From contig NC_058521.1 in assembly GCF_904849725.1 (NCBI RefSeq), forward strand, positions 345,262,638 through 345,326,637: a stretch of 64,000 nt of DNA, read 5' to 3'. The notes under the pieces were generated by a model. It was not told where the DNA came from, did no database searches, and saw only the letters and a list, made by a program, of their open reading frames with translations. Below, piece by piece: positions 35,330 through 47,934 of the stretch. Position 1 is the stretch's first letter. The number at the start of each line of letters is the position of its first letter. The position numbers and the translations under genes were made by a program. The stretch is from Hordeum vulgare subsp. vulgare (Eukaryota > Streptophyta > Magnoliopsida > Poales > Poaceae).

Positions 35330-38300
35330 CTATTGGAAAAGTTTTGGAGTCCAATTACTTACCGAAACAGAGACCTCTTGGTTGTCAGGGTCTGAAACAG
35401 GCTGATAAACATCCCTTATGTACTCCTCCGGAGTTATGATATTGATGATATTGGTCTCAACATTTATGGGAGTACCAGAGATGTAATGCTTGATTTTTTG
35501 CCTGTTTACCACTCTAGGAAAATTACCTTCCATGTTATTGATTTTGATGGCACCGGAACGATATACTTCCTCGACAACGTGGGGACCTTCCCATTTAGAG
35601 AGAAGCTTGCCTACGAAGAATCTTAAAAGAGAATTGTATAGCAGGACATAATCACCTACATTGAACTCTTGTTTTTGTATTCTTTTATCGTGCCATCTCT
35701 TAACCTTTTCCTTGAACAACTTGGCATTCTCATATGCCTGGGCCCTCCATTCATCTAATGAGCAAATATCAAACAACCGCTTCTCACCGGCAAGTTTGAA
35801 ATCCAAGTTGAGCTCTTTGATTGCCCAATAAGCTTTGTGTTCAAGCTCAAGAGGTAAATGACAAGCCTTACCGTAAACCATTTTATACGGCGACATGCCC
35901 ATGGGATTCTTATAAGCAGTCCTATAAGCCCATAGTGCATCGTCAATTTTGCTAGACCAATTCCTTCGAGATCTATTGACGATCTTTTGTAAGATCAATT
36001 TGATCTCCCTATTACTCAACTCCACTTGACCACTAGACTGAGGATGGTAAGGAGATGCAACTCTATGGTTGACATCATACTTAGAGAGCATCTTGCGGAA
36101 AACACCATGAATGAAGTGTGAACCGCCATTAGTCATCAGATATCTAGGGACTCCAAATCTTGGGAAAATGACTTCTTTAAGCATCTTAATAGAGGTGTGG
36201 TGATTAGCATTCTTAGTGGGGATAGCCTCTACCCACTTAGTGACATAATCCACAGCAACTAAGATGTGAGTGTACCCATTGGAACTCGGGAAAGGTCCCA
36301 TATAATCAAAGCCCCAGACATCAAATGGTTCAATGACCAGTGAATAGTTCATAGGCATTTCCTGACGCTTAAGGATGTTCCCTATTCTTTGACATTCGTC
36401 ACAAGACAGGACCAACTTACGGGCATCCTTGAAGAGCGTGGGGCAATAGAAACCTGATTGCAATACCTTATGAGCAGTTCTGTCTCCAGCATGGTGTCCT
36501 CCGTAAGCCTCGGAATGACACTTCTGCAGGATCTGTTCCTGTTCATGTTCAGGCACACAATGTCTAATAACACCATCTACTCCTTCCTTATAGAGGTGAG
36601 GATCATCCCAAAAGTAGTGTCTCAAATCAAAGAAGAATTTCTTCTTTTGCCGGTAGTTGAAACTGGGTGGTATGTATTTGGCTACGATATATTTTGCGTA
36701 ATCAGCATACCATTGTGCACTATGTGAAGTGCGGATGACATTCAATTGCTCATCAGGAAAGCTGTCATTAATAGGTCGTGGGTCATCAAGGACATTCTCT
36801 AGCCTAGACAAGTTATCTGCTACAGGGTTATCAGCACCCTTTCGGTCAACAACATGCAAATCAAATTTCTGTAGCAGGAGAACCCATCTGATTATCCTAG
36901 GCTTAGCGTCCTTCTTCTCCATGAGGTACTTAATAGCAGCATGATCAGAGTGAATAGTGACCTTGGAGTCAACTATATAAGATCTGAACTTTTCACATGC
37001 AAACACGACTGCTTAAAACTCCTTCTCCGTGGTGGCATAGTTTCTTTGGGCACTGTCTAGAGTTTTACTAGCGTAGTGAATGACATTCAACTTCTTGTCA
37101 ACTCTTTGTCCTAGAACAGCACCAACAACATAATCACTAGCATCGCACATGATTTCAAAGGGCAAGTTCCAATCAGGTGGTTGAACAATAGGTGCATTTA
37201 TTAAGGCCTTCTTAAGTATTTCGAAAGCTTCCTCACAATCCTCATCAAAAACAAAAGGAACATCCTTCTGCAAGAGGTTGGTAAGAGGCCTAGAAATCTT
37301 AGAGAAGTCTTTAATGAACCTTCTATAGAAACCAGCATGACCTAGGAAACTTTGTATACCTCTGATATCTGTGGGGCAAGGCATTTTCTCAATTGCATCA
37401 ACCTTAGCCTTATAAACTTCAATGCCTCTCTCAGAGATTTTGTGTCCTAAGATGATGCCTTCATTAACCATGAAGTGGCACTTCTCCCGGTTCAAGACAA
37501 GGTTGGTATCTTTGCATCTCTGTAAGACTCGATCAAGGTTGCTGAGGCAATCGTCAAAGGAAGAACCGTAGACGGAGAAATCATCCATGAAAACCTCAAC
37601 AATCTTTTCACAAAAGTCAGAGAATATAGCCATCATACATCTTTGAAAGGTGGCAGGTGCATTGCACAAGCCAAAAGGCATACGTCTATAAGCGAAGGTA
37701 CCGAAGGGGCATGTGAAGGTTGTTTTCTCTTGATCAGATTGTGCAACAGGTATTTGCGAGAAACCTGAATAACCATCTAGAAAGCAGAAGTGTGTGTCTT
37801 TAGATAGCCTTTCTAGCATCTGGTCGATGAACGGTAAAGGATAATGGTCCTTCCTGGTTGCGTTGTTCAGTTTCCGGAAGTCTATCACCATCCTATAGCG
37901 AGTAATAATCCTCTGCGGGATTAGGAACGACGGTGATACCTCCCTTCTTAGGTACGCAATGGACTGGACTTACCCAATCACTATGAGCAACATGGTAGAT
38001 GATTCCTGCTTCCAGAAGCTTTAATATTTCTTTTCTCACAACCTCTTTCATCCTCGGATTTAATCTCCGTTGATGATCAGCAACTGGCTTAGAATCAGGA
38101 TCGGTTTTAATCTTGTGCTGACATAGAGTGGGACTAATACCCTTAAGATCATCAAGAGTATATCCAATAGCAGCACGGTGCTTCCTCAAGGTTTTTAATA
38201 ACTTCCTATCTTCGTGATCCGAGAGGTGAGAACTAATAATAATAGGATATATCTCCTTCTCATCAAGATAGGCATACTTAAGAGTATCTGGTAACTGTTT

Positions 38301-39542
38301 TAGCTCGAACACAGGATCTCCCTTTGGTGAGGGAGGATCCTCAAGAAGTTCAACAGGCATATTATTCTTGAGAATAGGATATTGTTCTAAGACAATTTTA
38401 TCTATCTCATCTCTTTCCTCCATATGCATATCATTTTCATGCTCAAGTAGATATTGCTCTAAAGGATCCGTAGGAGGTACGACAATAGAGGCAAGAGCAA
38501 TGATTTCATCCCTACCAGACGGCTCTTTTTCATGGGGTTGTCTTCCAAACTTAGAGAAGTTAAATTCATGAGACACACCCTCGAAACTAACCATGACAGT
38601 CTGCTTAATGCAATCAATGTGAGCATTGACAGTGTTGAGAAAGGGTCTACCAAATATGATGGGACAAAAGCTATCTTGTGCAGTACCAAGGACGAGGAAA
38701 TCAGTAGGATACTTCATCTTACCACACAGGACTTCTACGTCTCTCACAATTCCCAGAGGGCAGATAGTGTCTCTATCAGCTAGCGTAATAGTGACATCAA
38801 TGGGTTCTAACTCAGCAGGTGCAATCTCATCTTTGATTTCATCATATAAGGAACGGGGTATTGCACTAACACTAGCTCCCATATCACATAAACCATGGTA
38901 ACAGTGATCTCCTATCTTGACAGAAACAACGGGCAGGCCAACTACATGCCCGTACTTGTCTTTCGCGTGAGGTTTAGCAATTCTAACGGTGTCCTCACAG
39001 AATTTGATAACATGCCCGTCTATGTCTTTGTCTAAGAGATCTTTGATAATAGCAACACTAGGTTCAACTCTAATTTCCTCAGGGGGTGCAAGTGGTCTAA
39101 TGTAACCCCTACGTATCACAGCTGTAGCTTTAGAATGATCCTTTATCCTAGCAGGGTAAGGTGGTTTCTCAGCGTAGGCACAAGGAACAACAGGATCACC
39201 AAAAGCAATGACTTTCTCCTCAACTAGATTGGTTTTGACTATGTTGCTTTCTACAGGAGGATGATATTTAAACCACTTCTCTTTGGGAAGATTAACATGA
39301 GCAGAAAAAGATTCACATAGAGAATCTACTATCTCAGAGTCAAGTCCATACTTAGCGCTAAAATCTCTAGAAGTGTTTGTCTCAACAAAAGATTTAACGC
39401 AATCAAACTGGAAATTCATACCTGACTCCTTACCTTCTTCCAGCTCCCAATCTTCAGAGTTATGTCTGATTCTTTCCAATAAATTCCACTTGTGATCAAT
39501 ATCCTTCTTCATAAAAGAACCGGTACAAGAAGTGTCAAGCAT
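35330..39542 (-). pseudogene. Element D protease-RT-RNase H-integrase
   Basis: Minus strand, in order. A gag C-terminal remnant from 39542 (SCTGSFMKKDIDHKWNLLER). Protease DMGASVSAIPRSL near 38850-38885. RT with VIDFRKLNNATRKDHYPLPF and VFMDDFSVYG near 37590. RNase H with [20 protein letters not shown]. Integrase zinc motif ([20 protein letters not shown]), then [19 protein letters not shown] and [11 protein letters not shown]. Breaks: a small deletion with frameshift near 37892-37910 inside RT, and a stop at about 37010 at the start of RNase H. In the integrase the second catalytic aspartate (usually TDGGSHF) is asparagine. This is the only RT of the Athila-like group in the window. Confidence 0.9.
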
Positions 39543-39590
39543 GGTACGATCTTCATGAGAAAGCCGAGCCTAAAAGTTTTGAGTGATAAT

Positions 39591-40091
39591 TTATCTCGAG
39601 AGCTCATGATTGGGGCATGAATATAGCATTGATATAAGCCTCCCCCAAGCTTGAGCTATGCTTTCCCTGTCACGAGGCCAAAAGTTATAAATATAATTTT
39701 GATCACGATGTACTAAATGCATAGGATAAAACTTTTGATGAAATTCCAATTTCAACCGATTGTAGTCCCATGATCCAGTATCATCACATATCCTATACCA
39801 TGTCAATGCCTTATCCTTCAAAGATAAAGGAAAGACTTTATTCTTTACCTCATCCTCGGGCAAACCTGCAAGCTTAAATAAACCACAAACTTCATCTACA
39901 TAGATCAGATGCAAGTCTAGATGTGATGATCCATCTCCTGTAAAAGGATTAGCCAGCAGTTTGTCAAGCATACCCGAAGGAATTTCATAAAAGATATTTT
40001 CAGTAGGTACCTCAGGTTAAGGAGCAACTTCTCGTGCATCCGTTCGTGGTGAAGATACCCCGAACAAACACCTCAAAGGAACAGTTTCCAT
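39591..40091 (-). pseudogene. Element D gag, truncated
   Basis: The ATG at 40091 (METVPLRCLFG) is followed by an in-frame stop near 40017. Then gag continues with NPFTGDGSSHLDLHLIYVDE and KDKALTWYRICDDTGSWDYN to a stop at 39591. Athila-type gag is much longer. The central and C-terminal parts are deleted or scrambled between 39591 and 39542. Confidence 0.75.
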
Positions 40092-40163
40092 AGTGACAAG
40101 TGACAATAAATTTCAGCACAGTATATTTCCTTACCAAATTCCACTTACCAAAGGCGCTTTCTC

Positions 40164-40181
40164 TCCCCGGCAACGGCGCCA
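40164..40181 (-). other. Element D primer-binding site (tRNA-Asp)
   Basis: TGGCGCCGTTGCCGGGGA on the minus strand, 11 nt from the 5' LTR. It is identical to the PBS of element B. Confidence 0.9.
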
Positions 40182-40192
40182 GAAAATAGTCT

Positions 40193-40979
40193 TGATGACC
40201 CACAAGTATAGGGGATCAATCATAGTCCTTTCGATAAGTAGGAGTGTCGAACCCAATGAGGAGGAGAAGGCTCTGATAAACGGTTTTCAACAAGGTAATA
40301 ACTGCAAACACTGAAAGTAGCGGTAACAAGTGATGGAGTAGTGAGGTGAAACGTAGCAAGCATAAAGTAACAAGTAACAAGTAGTAGCAACGGTGCAGAA
40401 AGTGGCCCAATCCCTTTGGTAGCAAGGGACAATCCTGAACAAAGTCTTATAAGAGGAAAAGCGCTCCCGAGGACACATGGGAATTTCTGTCATGCTAGTT
40501 TCATCATGTTCATATGATTCGCGTTCGTTACTTTGATAGTTTGATATGTGGGTAGACCGGCACTTGGATACTGCCCTTACTTGGACAAGCATCCCACTTA
40601 TGATTAACCCCTCTCACAAGCATCCGCAACTACGAAAGAAGTATTAAGACAACGTCTAACCATAGCATTAAACTAGTGGATCCAAATCAGCCCCTTACGA
40701 AGCAACGCATAGACTGGAGTTTAAGCTTCTGTCACTCCAGCAACCCATCATCTAATTACTACTCCCCAATGCCTTCCTCTAGGACCAAATATGGTGAAGT
40801 GTTATGTAGTCGATGTTCACATAACACCACTAGAGGAAAAACAACATACAACATATCAAAATACAGAACGAATACTAAACTCACATGACTATTATTAGCA
40901 TGACTTATCCCATGTCCTCAGGAACAAAAGTGACTACTCGCAAAGCATAATATAATCATGATTAGAGGTGTAATGAATA
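40193..40979 (-). repeat. Element D 5' LTR, truncated
   Basis: Co-linear with the first 787 bp of the 3' LTR (31570 onward); similarity stops abruptly at 40979. The lost part includes the U3 promoter with its TATA box and inverted repeat. Confidence 0.88.
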
Positions 40980-41491
40980 CTATTTGTGAAGAGAGGAGTT
41001 TGGTGCCACCTAGTACTGGGGAGTGCGTCCAAATGTACTACCATGTTTAGTATCATTGTGATTATGAGGGTCCGAGGTAGAGTTTTCAAGACCTCTGGTT
41101 ATGTGTTGACGCATGTGATACATTGGAGCATGCTATCATGCTAGGAGTTGAGTGATGGATTTTACTCCTTGTATCCATGGACTCAATTGCATAACCAAAG
41201 GATTTCAGGAGTTCTCACATGGGAATTCAAGTAGTTTCCTAGGATTATCCTCCCAACAAATGCATAATGGGTTTTTACTTGTTTTCGTCTTACTTGCAAT
41301 CCTCGTCCTTTTTTGTTTTAGTATGGTAATTTGAGCTGCGTTGATGTAAAGTGTTAAAATCATATCTTTCCTAAGCAGTGTTCTCATATTTATATGGGAC
41401 TGCTAATTATTTGATCAATCAAATTGTTATGTCAACCCTTTTCTATCTAGAGTGCTTCTCTTTAAGATCATTCAATCCTCTCCAATATGTG
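40980..41491. other. Unclassified segment between elements D and E
   Basis: About 510 bases without a recognisable gene or LTR match inside the window. It may be internal sequence of another retrotransposon. The base run ATGTG at 41487-41491 would be the TSD of E, but its partner is not in the window. Confidence 0.4.
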
Positions 41492-42081
41492 TGTCGTGGG
41501 AATGACCCTGACGATAGTACCTCGGGGTACGAACAAAGGGGCGAAGTCTAACTAGGTGCAACAGATATACTAGGATGTACGAATTCAGGCCCCACTCGGA
41601 AGTGGTAACAGCTCTACGCCTCGAGCCCTGAGGCTGATGTTTTCTTATGGGGGTGCAAAAGAATACAAAGTGTTGAACCCTTGAGCTGGAGCCCACGAGT
41701 GTCTCACATAGTTGCTGCCACAAACGACCGAGCTTCATTACAAGGTAATTAATGCTAATAAATAGGAAGTTACTAGAAATGGCAGCTTTAACTCTCGACA
41801 TTACTGGTAACGTGAGTCTTCACTGCACTTTATGAGATGGATTAAGTCCTTAGCCATTGGAGTCTCTTCAGTGCCTTCTCCTTGCTGCAGTCCGAGTGCC
41901 AAGATGCATCCGACTGGCGCAAGGTGATCCGAGTGATTCCAGGCATGCCGAGTGACGGTTGCTAAACCGAGTGAGGTTGAGGCTACCCCGGTTACTTTAA
42001 GGACACCAATGTCCATAAGGGGTACTAGGTAGGCCTAGGGAAGCATGTCCGTAGTCCTACCCCTGATGTGCAACCCCATTA
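41492..42081 (-). repeat. Element E 3' LTR
   Basis: About 590 bp, starting TGTCGTGGG and ending AACCCCATTA, against TGTCGTGG and AACCCCATCA in C. The palindrome core TTACTGGTAAC is kept at 41801-41811, next to an AT-rich TATA-like stretch near 41750-41762. The second LTR is not present. Confidence 0.8.
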
Positions 42082-42692
42082 GTAGCCCCCGAATTGGTTG
42101 AGGTTTTGCAGACCGAGTGAATGACTTCGTTCGATGTCCCCGGAAGTTCTTGGGCTGCAGCTCAGGGCTGCGTCATTCGGACTCTCGGCAAACCTCCACG
42201 GAATCAAGAGTGACGAATTCCGACTGTCTAGTCATGCAGGTATGTCCGCAGCCGGTGGTGATGGACTATCTTTCGGGAATATAGATTCTATGAGTTGGGT
42301 GAACAAGAACTCTAAACTCCGCGTGCTCAATCGACGAGCAGGGACGGGTCCCCGCTCACATTGGGGTCGGGTTTTCTTTATTGATTTCCCGACTGATCGG
42401 GACCCCGCAGGGGGACGAGCAAAAAGATCATTCGGCTCACCTCATCACATGTCGTGGATACATAATCCATTCGGGATAAGAGGTGGGATAGATTTTTCGC
42501 GACTTTTTGAATTGAGGGAGCACGCGCATGGGCGACCGTTTCGGCGGAGACGTAGGAAGTGGAAGTAGTGGGGTGACGCCCCGATTTTTGCGCTTGTAAT
42601 GTCGTTGTCATGCTACGGTGCACGTGATCCTCTGGATACTACAGATCTTCCTTGGACTAGCGATGTGCTCGATGGGGGATATTTCCGTTGGG

Positions 42693-42700
42693 TATTTAAG
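42693..42700 (+). promoter_or_regulatory. TATA-like box of the element E antisense gene
   Basis: TATTTAAG lies 146 bp upstream of the ATG at 42839, the same octamer as in element C (20274-20281). Confidence 0.55.
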
Positions 42701-42838
42701 GCTTGGGATGGAAGAGAGAGAGAAGACCGCATAACAGAATCAGGTTCATTCCATCCCCGCTTTCACCACTTGCCACCAAAGACAAGAATCGCCGATTGCC
42801 TCCGTCGATCCCCGACCCCTACCTCCCCGCCGCCCACC

Positions 42839-45800
42839 ATGGTGAAGGGAGCAACGTCGAAGGCTGAGCGGGCAAAGAAGGGGTCGCGTGGATCCTCCTC
42901 GAGCACCGGAGTACTCCCGCGGGGATGGATCCAGGGTGACTAGATGCCGTCACATGTCTTGGAGGGGGCTGTTGGAGCTGGAGAGCAAAGGTTTGATATC
43001 CTAGGGGAGTTGGCGACTTCTCGGGGATGGTGAGATAGAGACAGCGCCCCAGAACGACGAGTGAGTTCTCTTGGTCACCCACATCGAGGAATGTTTTTCT
43101 CTGCCTCCGCACCCCTTCTTTCGAGCGTTTCTTGCTTTCTTCGGGGCTCCATCATCTGCCCCAACATTGTTTCGTATCTGGCCGCAATCGTGTCTTTGTG
43201 CGAGAACTTCCTCGGGTGTCACCCACATTCGGGCTTGTTCAAGCGCCTGTTCACGTGTCGAGTGATGACCGTGAAGAAGTATTACTCCTCTGGGGGGAAA
43301 ACCAACATAGTGCATCTTTGCGGCTGCTTAGGCATCCAGCTTAGGGGCAAAAGTACCTTTTCCCAGATGAGTTTCCTGGAATCGGTGAAGAACTGGCAGG
43401 ACTCTTGGTTTTATTGTCGACATGTCCTAGTCGGCGAGGGTCAATAGGGCCTCCCGCCCTATACTGCTGATAGGATCCACGAGCCCCCTACCTTGACCTT
43501 GTCCACAGAGGAGAAGACCGACGCAGAGATCTTGATGATAGCGTTGGTCTCCTTGATCCAGAACGGCATGAACAGGATGGACCTCTTGGAGGTCTTCTTC
43601 GAGCGTAGGATCCAGCCTCTTCAGGACAGAGCCCACTGGATGTGGAAATATGAAGGGCCGGATGATCAGGATCGAGTCCATCCTGAGGAGCTCGGAGAAG
43701 AGGCGGTGGAGAATAAGCTCAGGGCCATTACTCCAGTGAGAGATAACCCGAGATGCTCCAGACTGGTGAAACCCTTTGCGGCGGACAATAAGCCGAATGA
43801 GGTGAGTCATTGAGCATCCATACTGAGTGAACTTTGTCGTTTCAAGTTCCACTTGTGATTTTGTTTCCTTCACTCGGCAGGCTTTCACAGCGCTTGTCAG
43901 TTCCATCCCGACGATTGACCACTCGCCCATTGACATGGAAAGTGACATAGAAAACCAGGATTCCGAGCTTCCGGAGGTCTTGGAGGACGATGAAGGCGAC
44001 GATGAGGAGGCGGAGGAGAGCATGGAGGAGTGTGGGGATGAGGCGGAATCTTCTCCGTCAGACGAAGTCCAAGTCGAGTAACAGGTCGAAACTCGTTCCA
44101 AGGTGCGCAAGGACCCTGGGGTACGCACACACTCCTCAAAGACTTTGTCGACGATGAAGCCGAGTGTCTCAGCCATGCCGACTCGTAGCTCCAAGCGGGG
44201 TCGGAGTGAGCCTGAGGCGCTGCCGGAGTAGGCCGCCAAGAAAACCAAGGTCTCAAGCTCCAAGCCTCGTAAGACCATCCTGTCGTGCATCAAGGTCGAC
44301 GTGCTTGTGGCTTCGGCGTAAGTATCTTTATCGAGTGATATGTCTCAGTTTCAAAAATATATTTCGGGTGATGATCAAGCTTTGCTATTTTTGTTGTAGG
44401 CATGACACTTCGACTTCTTCATTTGATCCCAAGACTTCTGACAAAGGTAGAGCTGACGTCGACGTTGCTTCATCAAAAGGTAATCCTTGAGCTTTTCTTG
44501 CAATCCATTCGAAATCCGGCTTTGGATATTCAAGTGGTCTTTGGACTATCTTGTGGGCATGTGCAGAGCCACACGTCGTGATCGAACTCGACGTTGATGT
44601 CCCTTCTGCAGCTGAAGAAGTGTTGAAGTAGGCTCTAACTCCCAGCCGAGTGAACATCATGGGCAAAACTCCTGTGGTGCAGGAGGCCGCTTCGGTTGGA
44701 GCATCACTCGGACAATATCCGCTGACCACTTGATTGTCTGACCCCAAGAATCACAGCATCTTCCAGCTCTACCTTACCTCAGAGGACCAGGAGGAGGCGC
44801 GCAAGGAGGCCTTGGCTCAGCTGGACGTGATGTCTGGGCGATTGAAGGAGGCGTACGACGCGAGTGAAGCTGTGTTAGTCGGCGGTAGTCTTTTCTCTTT
44901 TGACAGAGTCCGACAGGGTGCGAAGCCCTTTCCTTCTACCATCTTTCCAGTGGGGGCACATTGAGCGCACCCACTGGGTGTAGTCCCCGAGGCTATTGAC
45001 AACTGAAGTAGTTGGCAGTATTCTCGGTTTCTTTGTGTTGATTGAAAAAGGTCAGTCGGGTACAAATCCCTTATACTCTATCATTCCAGTGGGGGCGCGC
45101 TGAGTGCACCCACTAGGTGTAGTCCCCGAGGCTACCGTCGACTATGGCAGTCGGCGATAGTCTTAGAGTCACGACATAATGTTATGCCTTTCTTGTATTT
45201 ATTGATTGCAGACCGCTTGAGGGCCTGTGGGGCGCGATGATGCCATGGAAAAAGAGTTGCAAGAACTCTGACTGGTCCTTGAGGCGGAGAAAGCAAAGAG
45301 CAAGCGATCCGAGCAGGAAAAGCGAACAGGTGAAGGTATGTCCTCGTCATCTGACTAACACTCCATTAAGTTGTCTTTTCTTATCCGACTGAGGTTGTCT
45401 TGTCAGATCGCCTTTCTCAGAGGATGAAGAATTCCATTTCTCTAGTAATAATGAAGGAAGCCGTCGAGAAGAGGGATGAAGAACTCGCATCCGCTTGGAA
45501 GTTGAGGCCAAACTCAAGTTGGTTGGCACTTTCGAGGAGGAGAATCCGCTTCTGAAAGCCGTTGCAGAGAAGACCACGCCGGAGCTTGCGGAGTTGAAGA
45601 AATATTATGACGACTAGGAAGCCAACCTCGAGAAGGCCACTGCCAAGAAAGCTGAGCTGGAGAAGTTCGTCGAGGACTTCAGCGTAGAGTTGTGTGAGAA
45701 GCTCAAAGGTATGTTGAATGTGCGAGAATTTCCCCATGATCATTTTGAAATCTCCGACTGACGTTTCTCGTCCTCCATTTTCTGTTGAGTGTAGCCTTTG

Positions 45801-46278
45801 CTGCCGACATTGAAGAAGAGTTGACGCGAATAGACAAGGAGCTCGATCCCAAGAGAGGGCTTCTGAAGGATAGTGCTGCTTGTCTCTCCACAGGCTAGAG
45901 GATCGCGTCAATTCTGTAGTGGCTTGTTTCAAGCTGCTTCAGTCGGCTGTTGGAGAGATTGACCAGGAGAAAGCACATGAAGATGCTCCTCTGAAGGATG
46001 CCCAAGCCATTTTCAATCGAGTGAAGGCCATCCCAAGTGAACTTAAGTCGTGGAAGAAGTCATCAGCAAGGGTCAGAGTCGACATTGCCCTCTCGGTCGT
46101 CCGCATCCATTCCAAGGGAGTGGATGAAGAGAAGCTGAAGAATCTTCGGGTCGTCAACCGCAAAAGTGCCAAGTTTGAAGACTGCATGGAGATGTTCTTG
46201 GCGATGGCCACATAGATCGCAGAGGGGATTGATCTTGACACCTTCGTCGAAGCGGTGGAATCTTTGGCCTCCGAGTGA
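42839..46278 (+). pseudogene. Antisense gene of element E, decayed homologue of 20408-23792
   Basis: It starts MVKGATSKAERAKKGSRG and shares GWIQGD with the C copy, then meets a stop. Conserved blocks follow in order: LPPHPFFRAFLAFFG, ENFLGCHPHSGLFKRLF, SVKNWQDSWFYCRH and RRIQPLQDRAHWMWKYEG. Next come an acidic block (about 43930-44080) and the last exon with WKKSSARVRVDIALSVVRIH up to a stop at 46276. Splice-like sites include a donor at 43802 and acceptor ending 43880, then donor 44318 and acceptor ending 44399. Several stops and frameshifts break it. Codon-level similarity to C in the conserved blocks shows that the gene was once under protein-level constraint in both lineages. Confidence 0.72.
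44947..45116. repeat. Two intron palindromes of element E antisense gene
   Basis: CCAGTGGGGGC...CCCACTGGGTG at 44947-44978 and a diverged copy at 45086-45116. Both are followed by TGTAGTCCCCGAGGCTA, as in intron 3 of the C copy. Confidence 0.75.
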
Positions 46279-46530
46279 TGCTCGGAGGAAGAAACACTTC
46301 AACTTGAATTCGCCTCGTTATGCTGAGTGATTTTATGTAACCTCATACTTGGAGTGGGCTTTGGGCCCTCTCTTTTGCGTACCACTAGCTGAACTCGATC
46401 CCGTTTATCCGCAATTGATTTTGGATCTTATTTGCTTGGTCGTCTTCATTTGGGGAGGTATATACTCGGCCGAAAGCTTGTTTGTGTCCGACTCCCCGAA
46501 TGTGGATGGTCCTCACTCGGGAATGTTTGT

Positions 46531-47830
46531 GACTTAGGCGAAAGCTTGTTTGCATCTAAGTCCCCAGGTGTGGAGGTTATTCTCACTCGGGATCGTTTCT
46601 CCCTAAGAGGAAGCGGAATCACAGTTTGGGATGATTGTCCTCTTCATCTTGGCGTCTAAATGGAAGTACTGCCTCCATCCGGGACCGTTTCAACTTAGGC
46701 GAAAGCTTGTTTGCATCTAAGCCCCCAAGCGTGGAGGCTGTCCGCACTTGGGGAACGGTCTACCTTAGGAAAAACAGGTTCTCTACCGAGATGACAGTCC
46801 TTGCGAACTCGTTGATGGTCCTGTCCATCAAGGTATCTGAATGACGATCATGTCCTCATTTGGAACCATTTTGACTTAGGCAAAAACTGGTCTGCAGCTA
46901 AGCTCCCGAGCGTGGATGTTGTCTCTACTCGGGGCAGGATTTACCCTAGGTGAGAGTGGATTCGCTGCTAAGGAATGATTGTCCTATTCATCTTGGTGTC
47001 CGAATGAAAGTCTTGCTTCTATTCGGGACCGCTTCAACTTAGGAGAAAGCTGGTTCGCAGCTAAACTCTCGAATGTGGAGGTTTCTGCGATCACTCGGGA
47101 AAGGTCTACCTTCGGCGAAACATGTTCGCTACCAAGAAATGTTTGTATTGTTCATCTTGGCGCCCGAATCGAGGTCGTGCCTTCATTGGGAACCACTTTA
47201 ACTTAGGCGAAAGCTGGTTCGCAGCTATGCCCCCGAGTGTGGAGGTTTCCACGATCACTCAGGGAAGGGTCTACCTTAGGCGAGACAGGTTCGATACTAA
47301 GAAATGTTTGTCTTGTTCATCTTGGAACCGGAATGGAGGTCTTGCCTTCATTCAGAACCACTTTAACTTAGGTGAAAGTTGGTTCGCAGCTAAGCACCCG
47401 AGTGTGGAGGTTTCCACGATCACTCGAGGAAGGGTCTGCCTTAGGCAAAACAGGTTTGCTACCAAGATATGTTTGTTTTGTTCATCTTGGCGCCAAAATG
47501 GAGGTCTTGCCTTCATTATGAACCACTTTAACTTAGGCGAAAGCTGGTTCGCAGCTAAGCCCCCAAGTGTGGAGGTTTCCACGATCACTCGTTGAAGGGT
47601 CTACCTGAGGCGAAACAAGTTCATTACCAAGAAGATAGTTCTTGCGAACTCATCGATGGTCCTTCCCATCAAGGTATCTGAATGACGATCGTGCCTTCAT
47701 TCGGAACCATTTTGACTTAGGCAAAAGCTGGTCCGCAGCTAAGCCCCTGAGTGAGGAGATTGTTTGCACTCGAGGCAGGTTTTACCTTAAGCGAAGATAG
47801 GTTCACACTTAAGGATTTTCCACCCACTGG
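46531..47830. repeat. Tandem hairpin array of element E, period about 165-180 bp
   Basis: About eight units, with hairpins starting near 46531, 46692, 46873, 47036, 47201, 47367, 47531 and 47713. Each has ACTTAGGCGAAAGCTGGTTC followed by GCAGCTAAG. The core is the same as in the 70-bp array of element C, but the spacing is longer. It lies between the convergent antisense gene and pol, as in C. Confidence 0.85.
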
Positions 47831-47934
47831 GGTTGTGTTTCACCAGAGTGAAGTGTTCGAAGATAGTGGAAGAAATTATGCACTTTATTCTTCTATTCAT
47901 TCGGATTCATTACAAGAATGAAAAAAAAGGAAAG

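Larger units (their letters stand above)
31570..40979 (-). mobile_element. Element D: Athila/Fatima-like Gypsy element, 5' LTR truncated
   Basis: This is a minus-strand element with 3' LTR 31570-33098 (1529 bp), internal region 33099-40192 and only 787 bp of the 5' LTR (40193-40979). The internal region has a tRNA-Asp PBS, gag, protease, RT, RNase H, integrase and a small accessory ORF before the PPT. The LTR starts TGATACGTCC on the minus strand, as I remember for Fatima-type elements. The U3 of the 5' LTR is lost at 40979, so no TSD can be tested. The left flank is AACCT. Confidence 0.88.

Noticed and set aside
41492..42081. Reading this LTR as a second LTR of element C
   Set aside because: It is longer and diverged, and C already has two LTRs with a matching TSD. 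It belongs to the related element E.
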